DNA of 64,000 nt from Hyphomicrobiaceae bacterium. GTDB lineage: Bacteria; Pseudomonadota; Alphaproteobacteria; Rhizobiales; Devosiaceae. The stretch is from NCBI GenBank assembly GCA_020638065.1, contig JACKJG010000002.1:256669-320668 (forward strand), in the 5' to 3' direction. Each line of letters begins with the position of its first letter. Within the stretch, counting starts at the first letter, position 1. Made by a program: the position numbers and the translations under genes. Shown piece by piece: positions 37,905 to 46,045 of this stretch. The notes under the pieces are model-generated. The model saw only the letters and a list, made by a program, of their open reading frames with translations, did not search any database and had not been told where the DNA came from.

Positions 37905-38264
37905 AGTTTCTCCTCCCACGTCGGTTTTGGCCTGCTGTTAAGGTGACCTGACCAATTTTGTGACACTATTCCTTTTTGCTGTCAACTGTGTCGCCACTCA
38001 TGGGAGACATTCAACATAACAAGTTGTTTTTAGTCCGCCGAGTCGTTTGCCCAACTAAAGGTCTGGCAGATCCAACTCGGTATTCGGTGCCATCAATCCT
38101 CAGCATCGACCGCCTATGGTGACCGCCGAGTGCAAAACCACTTAGGCTTTCACAGGGGATTCCAACGTGCCGAGCTCCAGGGAGGATGCTCGCGCTGAAA
38201 CCGTCAATAGCTGCTTGCAGACCGCCCGCTCCGCCGCACCACATTCTCGTTGGGAAAGGAGGAC
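37905..38264. other. Control region of the importer operon and unassigned DNA next to IS3
   Basis: The right-hand side of the importer promoter region (37905-38000) carries operator site C and AT-rich DNA. From about 38000 to 38264 there is no recognisable gene. The open frame of the IS3 transposase runs out through this stretch on the minus strand without transposase similarity after the inverted repeat. Confidence 0.4.
37941..37957. promoter_or_regulatory. Operator site C of the sugar-acid regulon
   Basis: AGGTGACCTGACCAATTTT lies about 40 bases upstream of the binding-protein gene. It is AGGTGACCTrACC in common with site D and ACCTGACC in common with site A. The position fits repressor blockage of the importer promoter. 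Confidence 0.5.
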
Positions 38265-39159
38265 TGACCTGAGCCCCAACTTCCCTCCGGTTATGAGGAG
38301 AGTCCTTGGGTTGATTTGTGGCCTCATGCGGCTCGTTTTCCTGAGTCCTTTTCATTGCAAACTCAGCTGGCGTGATATTGCCCGGCGCCGAGTGCGGTCG
38401 TTGGGTGTTGTAGTCCTCTTTCCAGTGCGTGATGCGAATGCGAGCTTTCTTCAGAGTGGAGAAAAGTGTCTCGTTGAGGCACTCGTCCCTAAAGCTGCCG
38501 TTGCAGCTCTCGATGAAGCCGTTCTGCATCGGCTTGCCCGGAGCGATGTAATGCCAGTCGATCTGCCGGCCCTGAGATCAGCGCAGGATCGCCATGCTGG
38601 TGAACTCGGTCCCGTTGTCTGAGGCGATGGTGCCCGGTTGCCCACGACAGGCAATGATCTGATCCTGCTCTCTGGCGACCCTTGGGCCGGACAGCGAGGT
38701 ATCCACCACCAGCGCCAGGCACTCCCGCGTGTGATCGTGCACAATGGTCAGAACCCGTAACCGCCGGCCATCGGTGAAGGCGTCGCTGACGAAGTCCAGG
38801 CACCAGCGTTGATAGGCACGATCCGGTACAACCATCGGACGTCTGGTGCCCAAGGCCCGCATGCGGCCGCCTCTGCGTCGCACCTGGAGCTTCTCCTCGC
38901 GATACAGCCGCCTAAGCTTCTTGATGTTCATATCGATACCCTGGCGCTGCAGCATCACATGGATGCGCCGATAGCCAAACCGTCGTCGCTCACCAGCGAT
39001 CGTCTTCATGGCCTCCCGCAGATCCTGATCAACGGGCAGGACGCTGCGGTAACGCACACTCGATCGATCAGCTCCCAGCACCTCACACACCCGCCGCTGG
39101 CTCACACCATGTAACTGGCAGGCGTGCGCCACAGCCTCCCGCTTTGCGTCGGGCGTCAA
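38265..39159 (-). pseudogene. IS3 orfB (DDE transposase) with internal stop
   Basis: The integrase-like catalytic domain is intact on both sides of a TGA at 38578-38580: first Asp in RWCLDFVSDAF, second Asp in ASDNGTEF, Glu in NGFIESCNGSFRDE. The stop falls where relatives have Trp (ILRWSQ...), so one TGG to TGA change explains it. Both halves are in the same frame. The frame reads on past the inverted repeat to 38011 with no natural stop inside the element. Confidence 0.85.
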
Positions 39160-39461
39160 CGTTCGCTTGGCGCTGCTCGAACCGGTGGCGCAGCGCGCTC
39201 ACTTGTGCAGCAACATCCTTCAGGATGGCGTTGTCGAGCATCGCCTCGGCCAAAAGCTTCTTCAGCTTGGCGTTCTCATCCGAAAGCACCTTCAACTTGC
39301 GGGCGTCGGATACCTCCAACCCGCCACACTTGGCCTTCCAATTGTAGAAGGTGGCAGAGCATGATTCCATGCTTGCGGCACACATCAACGGCCGGTGTTC
39401 CCGCCTCTTGCTCCTTGAACACCCCAATAATCTGCTCTTCCGTGAACCATGAACGCTTCAT
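39083..39461 (-). pseudogene. IS3 orfA (helix-turn-helix) with frameshift
   Basis: The start MKRSWFTEEQIIGVFKEQEA reads in one frame to CRKHGI; the continuation SATFYNWKAKCGGLEVSDARKLKVL lies in another. Removing one base at 39361 restores GISSATFYNWKAK. The C-terminal part contains the leucine-zipper stretch LSDENAKLKKLLAEAMLDN expected of OrfA. Confidence 0.85.
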
Positions 39462-39663
39462 CTGTCCGTCTCCTGTGCGTGACGGACTCAACCCAAAAAA
39501 TGAAGGAAATCTAGGGGCTCAGGTCATGCGCAAGCGAACAACTCGATGCCTTCGTTGCTCTCCGCTCCATTCCAGCCAGTGAACACTAAACGGAAAACTC
39601 GAACCGAAAGCGATCCAGTTTTTGCGGGTCAGAGCAGACACAACATGGATGTACGATCCGAAC

Positions 39664-40494
39664 TTACTTGAGAGCACCTTCCACAAGGCCGCCCTGAATC
39701 TGCCGGCGAAAGATAACGAAGACAATCATCGGCGGCAATGTCGCAATGGTCAGAGCAGCAGTTTTCAGAGTCGTATCAGATGTAAACTGTCCATTGAATG
39801 CCATCATACCCAGGGTAACGGTTCTTATTTCCGCACTGTTCAGATAGACCAATGGCCACAGAAAGTCATTGAATATCCAAACAAAATAGATGATTCCAAC
39901 TGTTACAAATGCAGGCCGCGCTAACGGAAGCATTATCCGGAAAAATATCTCAAATTCTGACGCGCCATCTATCCGGGCTGCCTCGATGAGTTCTTTTGGT
40001 ATGCTAGAGAAGTAGGCCCGAAAAAAGAATATGGCAAATGGTACCCAAGCCAGATAGGTTAGTATAACTGCAAGATATGTGTTTACGAGTCCAATTGTAC
40101 TCATGATTTTGAAGGCCGGAATCATTATGACCTGCGGCGGAATCATCATTCCCGTCAGGAAGTAGAAGAATAGGATGTTCGCTCCGCGAAATTTGTAGTG
40201 TGCAAATGCGTAGCCCGCTGCGCTGCAGATAAACAGCAATCCAGCGACAGACACAGTAGTGATTAGTAGTGAATTGACATACAGACGCAGAAATCCACCG
40301 AACTGCCAAGCCGTGGAAAAATTATCTAGCCGCCATTCAGCCGGTAGTCCAAACGCGTTGCTTGTGTAATCCGATAACGTCTTAAATGACGTCATGATCA
40401 TCCATCCGAATGGCAAAAGTATCGAACCGGCAAACACCAGCAGCAGCATATAAGCTGCAATCCGGACCGGAATCGGAAAGACCGAGAAATTCAT
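39664..40494 (-). CDS. Sugar ABC transporter permease (MalG type), fucose-type cluster
   Basis: 276 residues, six membrane helices, EAA loop ELIEAARIDGASEFEIFFRI near 190. The coding DNA is unusually AT-rich (22 G or C of 60 bases at 39841-39900), unlike the neighbouring regulon. The start overlaps the stop of the next permease by four bases. Confidence 0.93.
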   Translation of the reverse strand: MNFSVFPIPVRIAAYMLLLVFAGSILLPFGWMIMTSFKTLSDYTSNAFGLPAEWRLDNFSTAWQFGGFLRLYVNSLLITTVSVAGLLFICSAAGYAFAHYKFRGANILFFYFLTGMMIPPQVIMIPAFKIMSTIGLVNTYLAVILTYLAWVPFAIFFFRAYFSSIPKELIEAARIDGASEFEIFFRIMLPLARPAFVTVGIIYFVWIFNDFLWPLVYLNSAEIRTVTLGMMAFNGQFTSDTTLKTAALTIATLPPMIVFVIFRRQIQGGLVEGALK

Positions 40495-41411
40495 TGTGGG
40501 CTCCCAAACCGACGTGACAGGAGCAACTGAATCGCGGTGACAACCACCACTACTAAAAAGAGGACCACAGCGATCGCGGCTCCGTAACTCAGCCTCCCGC
40601 TCGTGAAAGCCGTGTAGTACATATAAGTGCTAAGAACCTCTGAGGCATGAAATGGACCGCCCTTGGTCATTACAATGATTAGGTCAAAGAGCAAGAACGC
40701 CCCAGTCACGGCGAGTATCATGACAACCACCAGAACGTTCCGAATAAGCGGAATTGTGATGTACCAAATCGTGGCGAAGGGTCCGGCACCATCTATTCGG
40801 GCCGCGTCAATGTACTCCTTAGGGACGGCCTGCAAGCCTGCGGTGATCAGCAAAATAAAGAAACCCAGTTCGCGCCATATGAATACTGCGAGGACGCTTC
40901 CAGTTGCTGTGCTTTTACTTCCCAACAACTGAAGGTTGGCCATGCCTTCAATGCCGAACGCTTCGGCAAGACCTTTGACGACGCCGCTGGTAGGACTCAA
41001 GAGCAATGAGAACACCAGACCGATCACCACACTGGAAAGTACGATCGGGATGAAGAAGACCGTGGAGAAAACAGTGTGCCCGACCGGCCTGGTGTGTAGG
41101 ATAAGCGCAATCAACAATGCCAGGGCAATAATCGCAATGAGAGCGCCCGCTACAAAGAACAGATTGTTTTGCAGCGACGTCCAAAAGAAGCGATCGTTCA
41201 GCAGAGTTGCGTAGTTCTCTAAGCCAGCAAAACGAATGCGATCCCATCCGATCCCGTTCCAATGAGTGAAACTTAACCCGAGAGAGCCGAGAGCTGGCAA
41301 AATCCAGAACGCGGTGAAGAACACAAATGAAGGCGCAATAAACAATATTGGTGCGTGCCGATTTAGCGCTTCGCGCAGCCGCCATCGGTGACTTGACGTT
41401 TGTTGGGGCAT
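40491..41411 (-). CDS. Sugar ABC transporter permease (MalF type), fucose-type cluster
   Basis: About 306 residues with six helices and an EAA loop EYIDAARIDGAGPFATIWYI near residue 205. ATG 41411 is the preferred start; a TTG at 41447 is possible, and neither has a strong ribosome-binding site. With the genes at 39664 and 41468 it forms a CUT1 importer lacking its own ATPase. Confidence 0.92.
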   Translation of the reverse strand: MPQQTSSHRWRLREALNRHAPILFIAPSFVFFTAFWILPALGSLGLSFTHWNGIGWDRIRFAGLENYATLLNDRFFWTSLQNNLFFVAGALIAIIALALLIALILHTRPVGHTVFSTVFFIPIVLSSVVIGLVFSLLLSPTSGVVKGLAEAFGIEGMANLQLLGSKSTATGSVLAVFIWRELGFFILLITAGLQAVPKEYIDAARIDGAGPFATIWYITIPLIRNVLVVVMILAVTGAFLLFDLIIVMTKGGPFHASEVLSTYMYYTAFTSGRLSYGAAIAVVLFLVVVVVTAIQLLLSRRFGSPQ

Positions 41412-41467
41412 GGTTCGTCCGGGTTGGAATGGGTTGGCGGGCAACAAACAGTCGCCCGCCGAAAGGC

Positions 41468-42775
41468 CTAAATGCCGAACTTTGTTGACATTAAATCAGT
41501 GACACAATCTTCGTGGCCCTGGCCGACCTCTTCAGGCGTGATATCGCCCGTCAGAATGCCTTGGCTTGCTTGCCAAGTCCAAGGTACATTACACGCTTGG
41601 TCTTCAAGCATGTCGCCAAACGGCACTGCTGCGGTTGAATTGGCCAACAGCTCCGCTATCCTTTTGAACTCGTCGGAATAGTCCCAATTGGAGGTATCGT
41701 AAACGTATGGGGTTAGACCCACTGTCTCCTCGGCCCACTGTCGCTGGACGGGCTCACTCATCAGGTACTCAAGGAAACGTTTCGCCTCTTCTGGGTGTTC
41801 CGAGGATTCAGTTATGCTGACCACGAGTCCCGCGGTCACAAGGTCAGTCTGCTTGCCAGGGTACCCTTCGACCTCGGGGAAGGGTATCACCCCAAAGTTC
41901 ATGTCAGGCGCGATGCTCTGAATGTTTGCGAGGAACCACGATCCCATGATGAAGATAGGCGCTTCTTCGTTCAGAAAGAGCCGGTACGCTGCGGGATAGT
42001 TGTCGGCAAGATAGCCAGCGGTGAAGTATCCGCGATCTTGAAGTTCCTTAAACATCTCCCAGGACACTGTTTCTTCCTGGTCGGTAAAGCGCGCTTCACC
42101 GGCCGCTGTTGGGTCGAGGGTTCGGAACCAAACACTAACGTAATCCTCGTAGCCGAACAGCCTGAGCAATAGATGATTGTGCAGGTGATTTCCGGGCCAT
42201 CCTTCCTGGTTTCCGAAAGCGATTGGAGCGATTCCGGCCTGCTTGAATGTCTCAGCAGCCTCTAAGAGACCATTCCAGGTGTTGAGACTCTGAGGGTCAA
42301 TTCCCTGTTCGGCCAGCATATCTGCATTGAAGTACAAAAGATTGCCGATATTGAGCACCAGCGGGATGCCCCATGCTCTTCCGCCCAGCTTGTAAAATGT
42401 GTCGAGCCCGGGTCGCACTGTTACGCCGCTTTCAGCAATGAAGTCTGAGAGATCGAGCAACTGCCCAGCTTCAGCATATTGAAACATTGCACCACCCGCA
42501 TTCACTTGTACGATGTCGGCAGGTGAGCCACCCGCGAATGACGTCTTCAGCGCAGTTTCGTAGGGCGTGTTTTCAAAGCCAGTGTGCGTCACCACAATGT
42601 CGGGGTTAGCCTCATTAAAGGCTTCGACAATTGCCGTAATTGACTCCAATCCCGGCGACGCTGAAAACTCACTCCAGAAGTCCAATTGTACTTGGGACAT
42701 TGCAGGTAGCGTCGCAAAAGATGTGGCGACAGCAATGACCGCGACCCCCAAACTCCTCTTCTCAAACAAACTCAT
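41468..42775 (-). CDS. Sugar-binding protein of the fucose-type ABC importer
   Basis: About 435 residues, extracellular solute-binding family 1. A Sec signal peptide (basic LFEKRS, hydrophobic LGVAVIAVATSFATL, cleavage near PAMSQ) starts it. SFAGGSPADIVQVNAGG is typical of the family. ATG 42775 follows GGAGGG; the longer frame to 42862 overlaps the promoter and operator E. It probably binds fucosylated oligosaccharides or L-fucose, inferred from the GH29 and fucose-metabolism genes nearby. Confidence 0.9.
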   Translation of the reverse strand: MSLFEKRSLGVAVIAVATSFATLPAMSQVQLDFWSEFSASPGLESITAIVEAFNEANPDIVVTHTGFENTPYETALKTSFAGGSPADIVQVNAGGAMFQYAEAGQLLDLSDFIAESGVTVRPGLDTFYKLGGRAWGIPLVLNIGNLLYFNADMLAEQGIDPQSLNTWNGLLEAAETFKQAGIAPIAFGNQEGWPGNHLHNHLLLRLFGYEDYVSVWFRTLDPTAAGEARFTDQEETVSWEMFKELQDRGYFTAGYLADNYPAAYRLFLNEEAPIFIMGSWFLANIQSIAPDMNFGVIPFPEVEGYPGKQTDLVTAGLVVSITESSEHPEEAKRFLEYLMSEPVQRQWAEETVGLTPYVYDTSNWDYSDEFKRIAELLANSTAAVPFGDMLEDQACNVPWTWQASQGILTGDITPEEVGQGHEDCVTDLMSTKFGI

Positions 42776-42801
42776 TTCTTTCCCTCCTGAGATGCGAACC
42801 A

Positions 42802-42822
42802 AAAACCGATATATTGGTATAT
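42802..42822. promoter_or_regulatory. Operator site E of the fucose-type cluster
   Basis: AAAACCGATATATTGGTATA lies just upstream of the binding-protein gene and matches site F at AAAACC[G/C]ATATAT[T/C][G/A]GT. The core ATATATTGGTATAT is nearly dyad-symmetric. It is the probable target of the GntR regulator encoded next to it. Confidence 0.55.
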
Positions 42823-42913
42823 GTTTTTTGACTCGAGTCAATATGCTCGAATGCTGCAACATTCGAATCGGACGCGACGCACTGTGTGTTTTGGGAATTC
42901 AAGAAGCGCAGGA

Positions 42914-43726
42914 CTACTCGTCGCGTCGCGCCTCTCGCAGAAAACTCTCATACCGATCGAGATCAACGTTTGAAACCGACGAAAAATAGTCGGACTGTTC
43001 AACAATGAGGCGACGGATTGTTTCAAACACCCGGTCCAAATGAACCTTCATAGCGGCGGCGGCTTCGTCTGAAGCACGGATCTTAAGCGCAGTTGCAATA
43101 GCAGTGTGCTCTTTAAGCACGACACTGAGGTGAGAGGGCGCCGGAAAAGCAAGTCGACGTACGCGGTCGAGTTGAGCTTTTGCGCTATTAATAATCTTCC
43201 ACATACCAGGAGACGCCCCAATGTCACAGATCATGCTGTGAAATTCTTCATCAAGCTCGTAGAATCCGTCGTAGTCCAGGTCTTCTGCTAGTTTTGTTTG
43301 CTGATGAAGATTGAAGTCTAATTTTCTTTCCGCAGACGTATTCATTTTAGCGGCCGCAAGGCGGACTACTTTCATCTCCAACGCATCTCGCACCAATTGA
43401 CCATCAAAGACATCTTGAAGATTTATTCGCGAAACAAATGTCCCGCTATTTGGAATGACGAGAACAAGGTTTTCCACACTCAATTGCAGGATCGCTTCCC
43501 GCAATGGTGTGCGCGATACGCCAAGCTGTTCGCACAGTTGGCGCTCATTAATCAAACACCCTGGAGGCATCACAAGCGTCACAATGGCCGCTCTCAAGAC
43601 GTCATAGACCTGGGGTGCTTTGGGTAGCGCTGGGTCGATGCGGTCGACCAGGCTTGCCGGCAGAACCGGCCCATTTAGGGTCTCAGACGGGTTGCCGATC
43701 TGGCTGTTCTTGCGTGGTCTTGGCAC
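42914..43726 (-). CDS. GntR-family regulator (FCD), fucose-type cluster
   Basis: About 270 residues. Winged helix-turn-helix about 35-105 (GCLINERQLCEQLGVSRTPLREAI) and FCD domain with metal-site histidines in DEEFHSMICD, KEHTAIATAL and KVHLDRVFE. GTG 43726 is chosen because AAGGA lies seven bases upstream; the ATG at 43780 would place the start inside operator F. Likely controls the importer and the divergent SDR-mutarotase-AKR-fucosidase operon. Confidence 0.9.
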   Translation of the reverse strand: MPRPRKNSQIGNPSETLNGPVLPASLVDRIDPALPKAPQVYDVLRAAIVTLVMPPGCLINERQLCEQLGVSRTPLREAILQLSVENLVLVIPNSGTFVSRINLQDVFDGQLVRDALEMKVVRLAAAKMNTSAERKLDFNLHQQTKLAEDLDYDGFYELDEEFHSMICDIGASPGMWKIINSAKAQLDRVRRLAFPAPSHLSVVLKEHTAIATALKIRASDEAAAAMKVHLDRVFETIRRLIVEQSDYFSSVSNVDLDRYESFLREARRDE

Positions 43727-43772
43727 TTGGGAATCCTTGCAGCACGAATTCGCTTTTAGCGGCGTTGACAGA

Positions 43773-43792
43773 AAACCCATATATCAGTTAAA
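43773..43792. promoter_or_regulatory. Operator site F of the fucose-type cluster
   Basis: AAAACCCATATATCAGTTAA lies between the regulator gene and the divergent SDR gene and aligns with site E. The position supports both autoregulation and control of the rightward catabolic operon. Confidence 0.55.
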
Positions 43793-43872
43793 CAACCAAA
43801 CGTCGACACTTGGGAGTTTGTTTGTTTCGTTCCTGCGCGTCGAATTCCACAACAACTGGCAACGCAGAAAAT

Positions 43873-44628
43873 ATGAACGAGACTACTCGAATGAGCACTG
43901 CCGACATGACCGCGCTTGTTACAGGTGCTGCTGGCGCAATCGGCTCGGCAGTGACCAATGCTCTCTTGCATGATTGCGCGCGTGTCATTGCTGTGGATGT
44001 TGACGAAGCTGGCCTCGTTGCACTCAAAAATCGGCATCCGAATGTCATTCCGATGAGCGCAGACTTCTCGTCAATTTCTAACGTCGAAAGTTTGGCGTCG
44101 GAAGTGGTCAAGCAATTCGGTTGCGTTGATATTCTTGTGAACAACGCAGGTGTCCTCTCCAACAATAAGATCATCGATACCCGAAACGAGGAATGGAACC
44201 AAGTTCACGCCGTTAACGTGGATGCTGCTTTCGCTCTAATCCGTACATTAGTATCGCCGATGCGCCGACAGCAATGGGGACGCATCGTGAATCTCGCGTC
44301 GTTCGCCGCCAAATCTGGTGGCCTGACTTCCGGCACGGCCTACTCGGTCTCCAAGGCGGCAATGATTGGCCTGACCTTCAGCGTTGCGAGAGAGACCGCA
44401 GCTGAAGGGGTAACTGTCAATGCAATTGCGCCAGCGTACGTCATGTCGCAAATGATTGAGACGCAACTGACTGCCGAACAACGCGAAAAGCAACTGACCA
44501 GTATCCCCGTGGGGCGATTCTGCGAACCGGTTGAGGTAGCCCACACCGTGAGGTTTCTGGCGTCTCCGCTTGCAGGTTTCATAACAGGAGAGGTGATCGA
44601 CATGAACGGCGGCCTTCAATTCGACTGA
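43873..44628 (+). CDS. SDR oxidoreductase, fucose-type cluster
   Basis: About 251 residues: TGAAGAIG nucleotide site, NNAG, catalytic YSVSK and ITGEVIDMNGG at the end. In an L-fucose oxidative pathway an SDR oxidises either C1 of the sugar or C4 of 2-keto-3-deoxy-fuconate; since an AKR of the fucose-dehydrogenase type is next door, the second role is slightly more likely. Starts at 43873 or 43891 are both possible. First gene of a four-gene rightward operon. Confidence 0.82.
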   Translation: MNETTRMSTADMTALVTGAAGAIGSAVTNALLHDCARVIAVDVDEAGLVALKNRHPNVIPMSADFSSISNVESLASEVVKQFGCVDILVNNAGVLSNNKIIDTRNEEWNQVHAVNVDAAFALIRTLVSPMRRQQWGRIVNLASFAAKSGGLTSGTAYSVSKAAMIGLTFSVARETAAEGVTVNAIAPAYVMSQMIETQLTAEQREKQLTSIPVGRFCEPVEVAHTVRFLASPLAGFITGEVIDMNGGLQFD

Positions 44629-44661
44629 TCCATTGCGCAATCACGAACGAGGACTCATCCA

Positions 44662-44985
44662 TTGCAGAGATTTGGCCAGGTAATTGGACTGCACGACGAG
44701 ACGTGGGACGAATACTGTAAGGTTCACGAAGGGCCCGGAGTGCGTGATCTTCTCGCGATCGCGAACATACGCAACTTCAGCATCTTTCTTCAGCGCATGC
44801 CAGACGGCCTACTTTATGAGTTCGCCTACTTCGAATACGTCGGCGACGACTTCGTGCGCGACATGGAGTGGCTGAATGCTCAGCCGCGACACCGCGAATG
44901 GCTGCAACTTTGTGATCCAATGCAACGTCCTCTACCTGGTGCTGAAGGATGGACTCGCATGAGACCAATTTACTTTAACCCTTGA
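44662..44985 (+). CDS. RhaM-family L-rhamnose/L-fucose mutarotase
   Basis: 107 residues of the RhaM family of ferredoxin-like monosaccharide mutarotases: FGQVIGLHDETWDEYCKVHE at the start, NIRNFSIFLQ near 36-45 and the aromatic-rich YEFAYFEYVG. It interconverts anomers of a 6-deoxyhexose. TTG 44662 is the start, with AGGA upstream. It lies between the SDR and aldo-keto reductase genes. Confidence 0.85.
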   Translation: MQRFGQVIGLHDETWDEYCKVHEGPGVRDLLAIANIRNFSIFLQRMPDGLLYEFAYFEYVGDDFVRDMEWLNAQPRHREWLQLCDPMQRPLPGAEGWTRMRPIYFNP

Positions 44986-45018
44986 GGCCGAGTGCGAAAC
45001 GTTCGAAAGGGAAGTTCA

Positions 45019-46008
45019 TTGAGTCGTGACAAAGAGGACCGACTTCCTGGCTACGGCTTCGGAACAAGTGGCCTTGGCAATTTGGGTTGCACGTTGAGTG
45101 AAAGCGAGGCTCGTGAGGTTCTTGAGAGCGCGTGGCAATCGGGGTTCCGCTACTTTGATACTGCGCCTCTTTACGGCCACGGATTGAGCGAACTGAGAGT
45201 TGGTCAATTCCTGCGCGAGCAGCACCGCGACTCCTTCATGGTCTCCACCAAAGTTGGAAGATACCTCGTGCCACCGCTGGGTCGAACGGTTGATCACGGG
45301 CTCTGGACACCTTCTTCAGGTTTGCTGCCGGTGATTGATTACTCGTACGAAGGCACAATGCGTTCACTCGAACAATCTCATTCGAGGCTGGGGCTAGACC
45401 GGATTGATATTGTCTTCATCCATGACCTCGACCGCCGCACACAGGGGGCCGCCTTTAACAAACGTCGCGAACAAGCGGTGCTTGGCGCGTACAAGGCACT
45501 TGATGAGTTACGTCGGGCCGGCCACATCAAAATGATTGGAATTGGACTGAATGAGGCTGATGTCGCAGCAAACTTCATTCGGGACGTGAACATCGACATC
45601 GCCATGATAGCCGGACGATACACGCTGCTCGACCAAAGCGCAGCGATTGATTGTCTGCCAACAGCAATGACCAAGGGCACCAAGATCGTTGCAGCGGGTG
45701 TTTTTAACTCCGGCATCTTGGCATCGGGAGCTGTCCCGAACGCGACCTACGACTATTCGAAAAGCTCGCCAGAGATCTTGAGTCGCGTTGTGCAAATTGA
45801 AAGGGTCTGTCTTCGACACGGCACTCCAATAGCGGCCGTCGCCGCTCAATTTTCGCTGGCCCATCCGGCTGTCTGCACGGTCGTTCTGGGTGGGACGACT
45901 GCGGAACACGCGGAAGCCTGTTATCGCGCCCTCACATTCCCTGTGCCGCACGAACTGTGGAAAGACCTGTATAATCAAGGTCTGTTGCCCACAACGCCTC
46001 AACACTGA
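45019..46008 (+). CDS. Aldo-keto reductase (L-fucose/D-threo-aldose 1-dehydrogenase type)
   Basis: About 329 residues of the AKR superfamily. The catalytic tetrad can be placed in YFDTAPLYGHGLSE (Asp, Tyr), STKVG (Lys) and VFIHDLDR (His). The pattern FGTSGLGNLG at the start is typical of the D-threo-aldose 1-dehydrogenase and pyridoxal dehydrogenase branch, which oxidises L-fucose to the lactone. TTG 45019 follows AAAGGGAAG; a GTG at 44992 is an alternative. Confidence 0.85.
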   Translation: MSRDKEDRLPGYGFGTSGLGNLGCTLSESEAREVLESAWQSGFRYFDTAPLYGHGLSELRVGQFLREQHRDSFMVSTKVGRYLVPPLGRTVDHGLWTPSSGLLPVIDYSYEGTMRSLEQSHSRLGLDRIDIVFIHDLDRRTQGAAFNKRREQAVLGAYKALDELRRAGHIKMIGIGLNEADVAANFIRDVNIDIAMIAGRYTLLDQSAAIDCLPTAMTKGTKIVAAGVFNSGILASGAVPNATYDYSKSSPEILSRVVQIERVCLRHGTPIAAVAAQFSLAHPAVCTVVLGGTTAEHAEACYRALTFPVPHELWKDLYNQGLLPTTPQH

Positions 46009-46045
46009 CGAGCGGCTACTCGCTCGCACCAAATTGGAGTTTATC

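Larger units (their letters stand above)
38265..39526 (-). mobile_element. IS3-family insertion sequence, inactivated
   Basis: 1262 bases bounded by inverted repeats: TGACCTGAGCCCC at the left end (38265) and its exact complement ending at 39526, with further partial match (TTCCT) inside. It carries two leftward frames of IS3 type (orfA and orfB). Both are damaged: an extra base at 39361 in orfA and an in-frame TGA in orfB. No direct repeat of the flanks is visible, so the element has probably been rearranged or is old. It separates the 20-38 kb regulon from the lower-GC fucose-type cluster. Confidence 0.85.
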
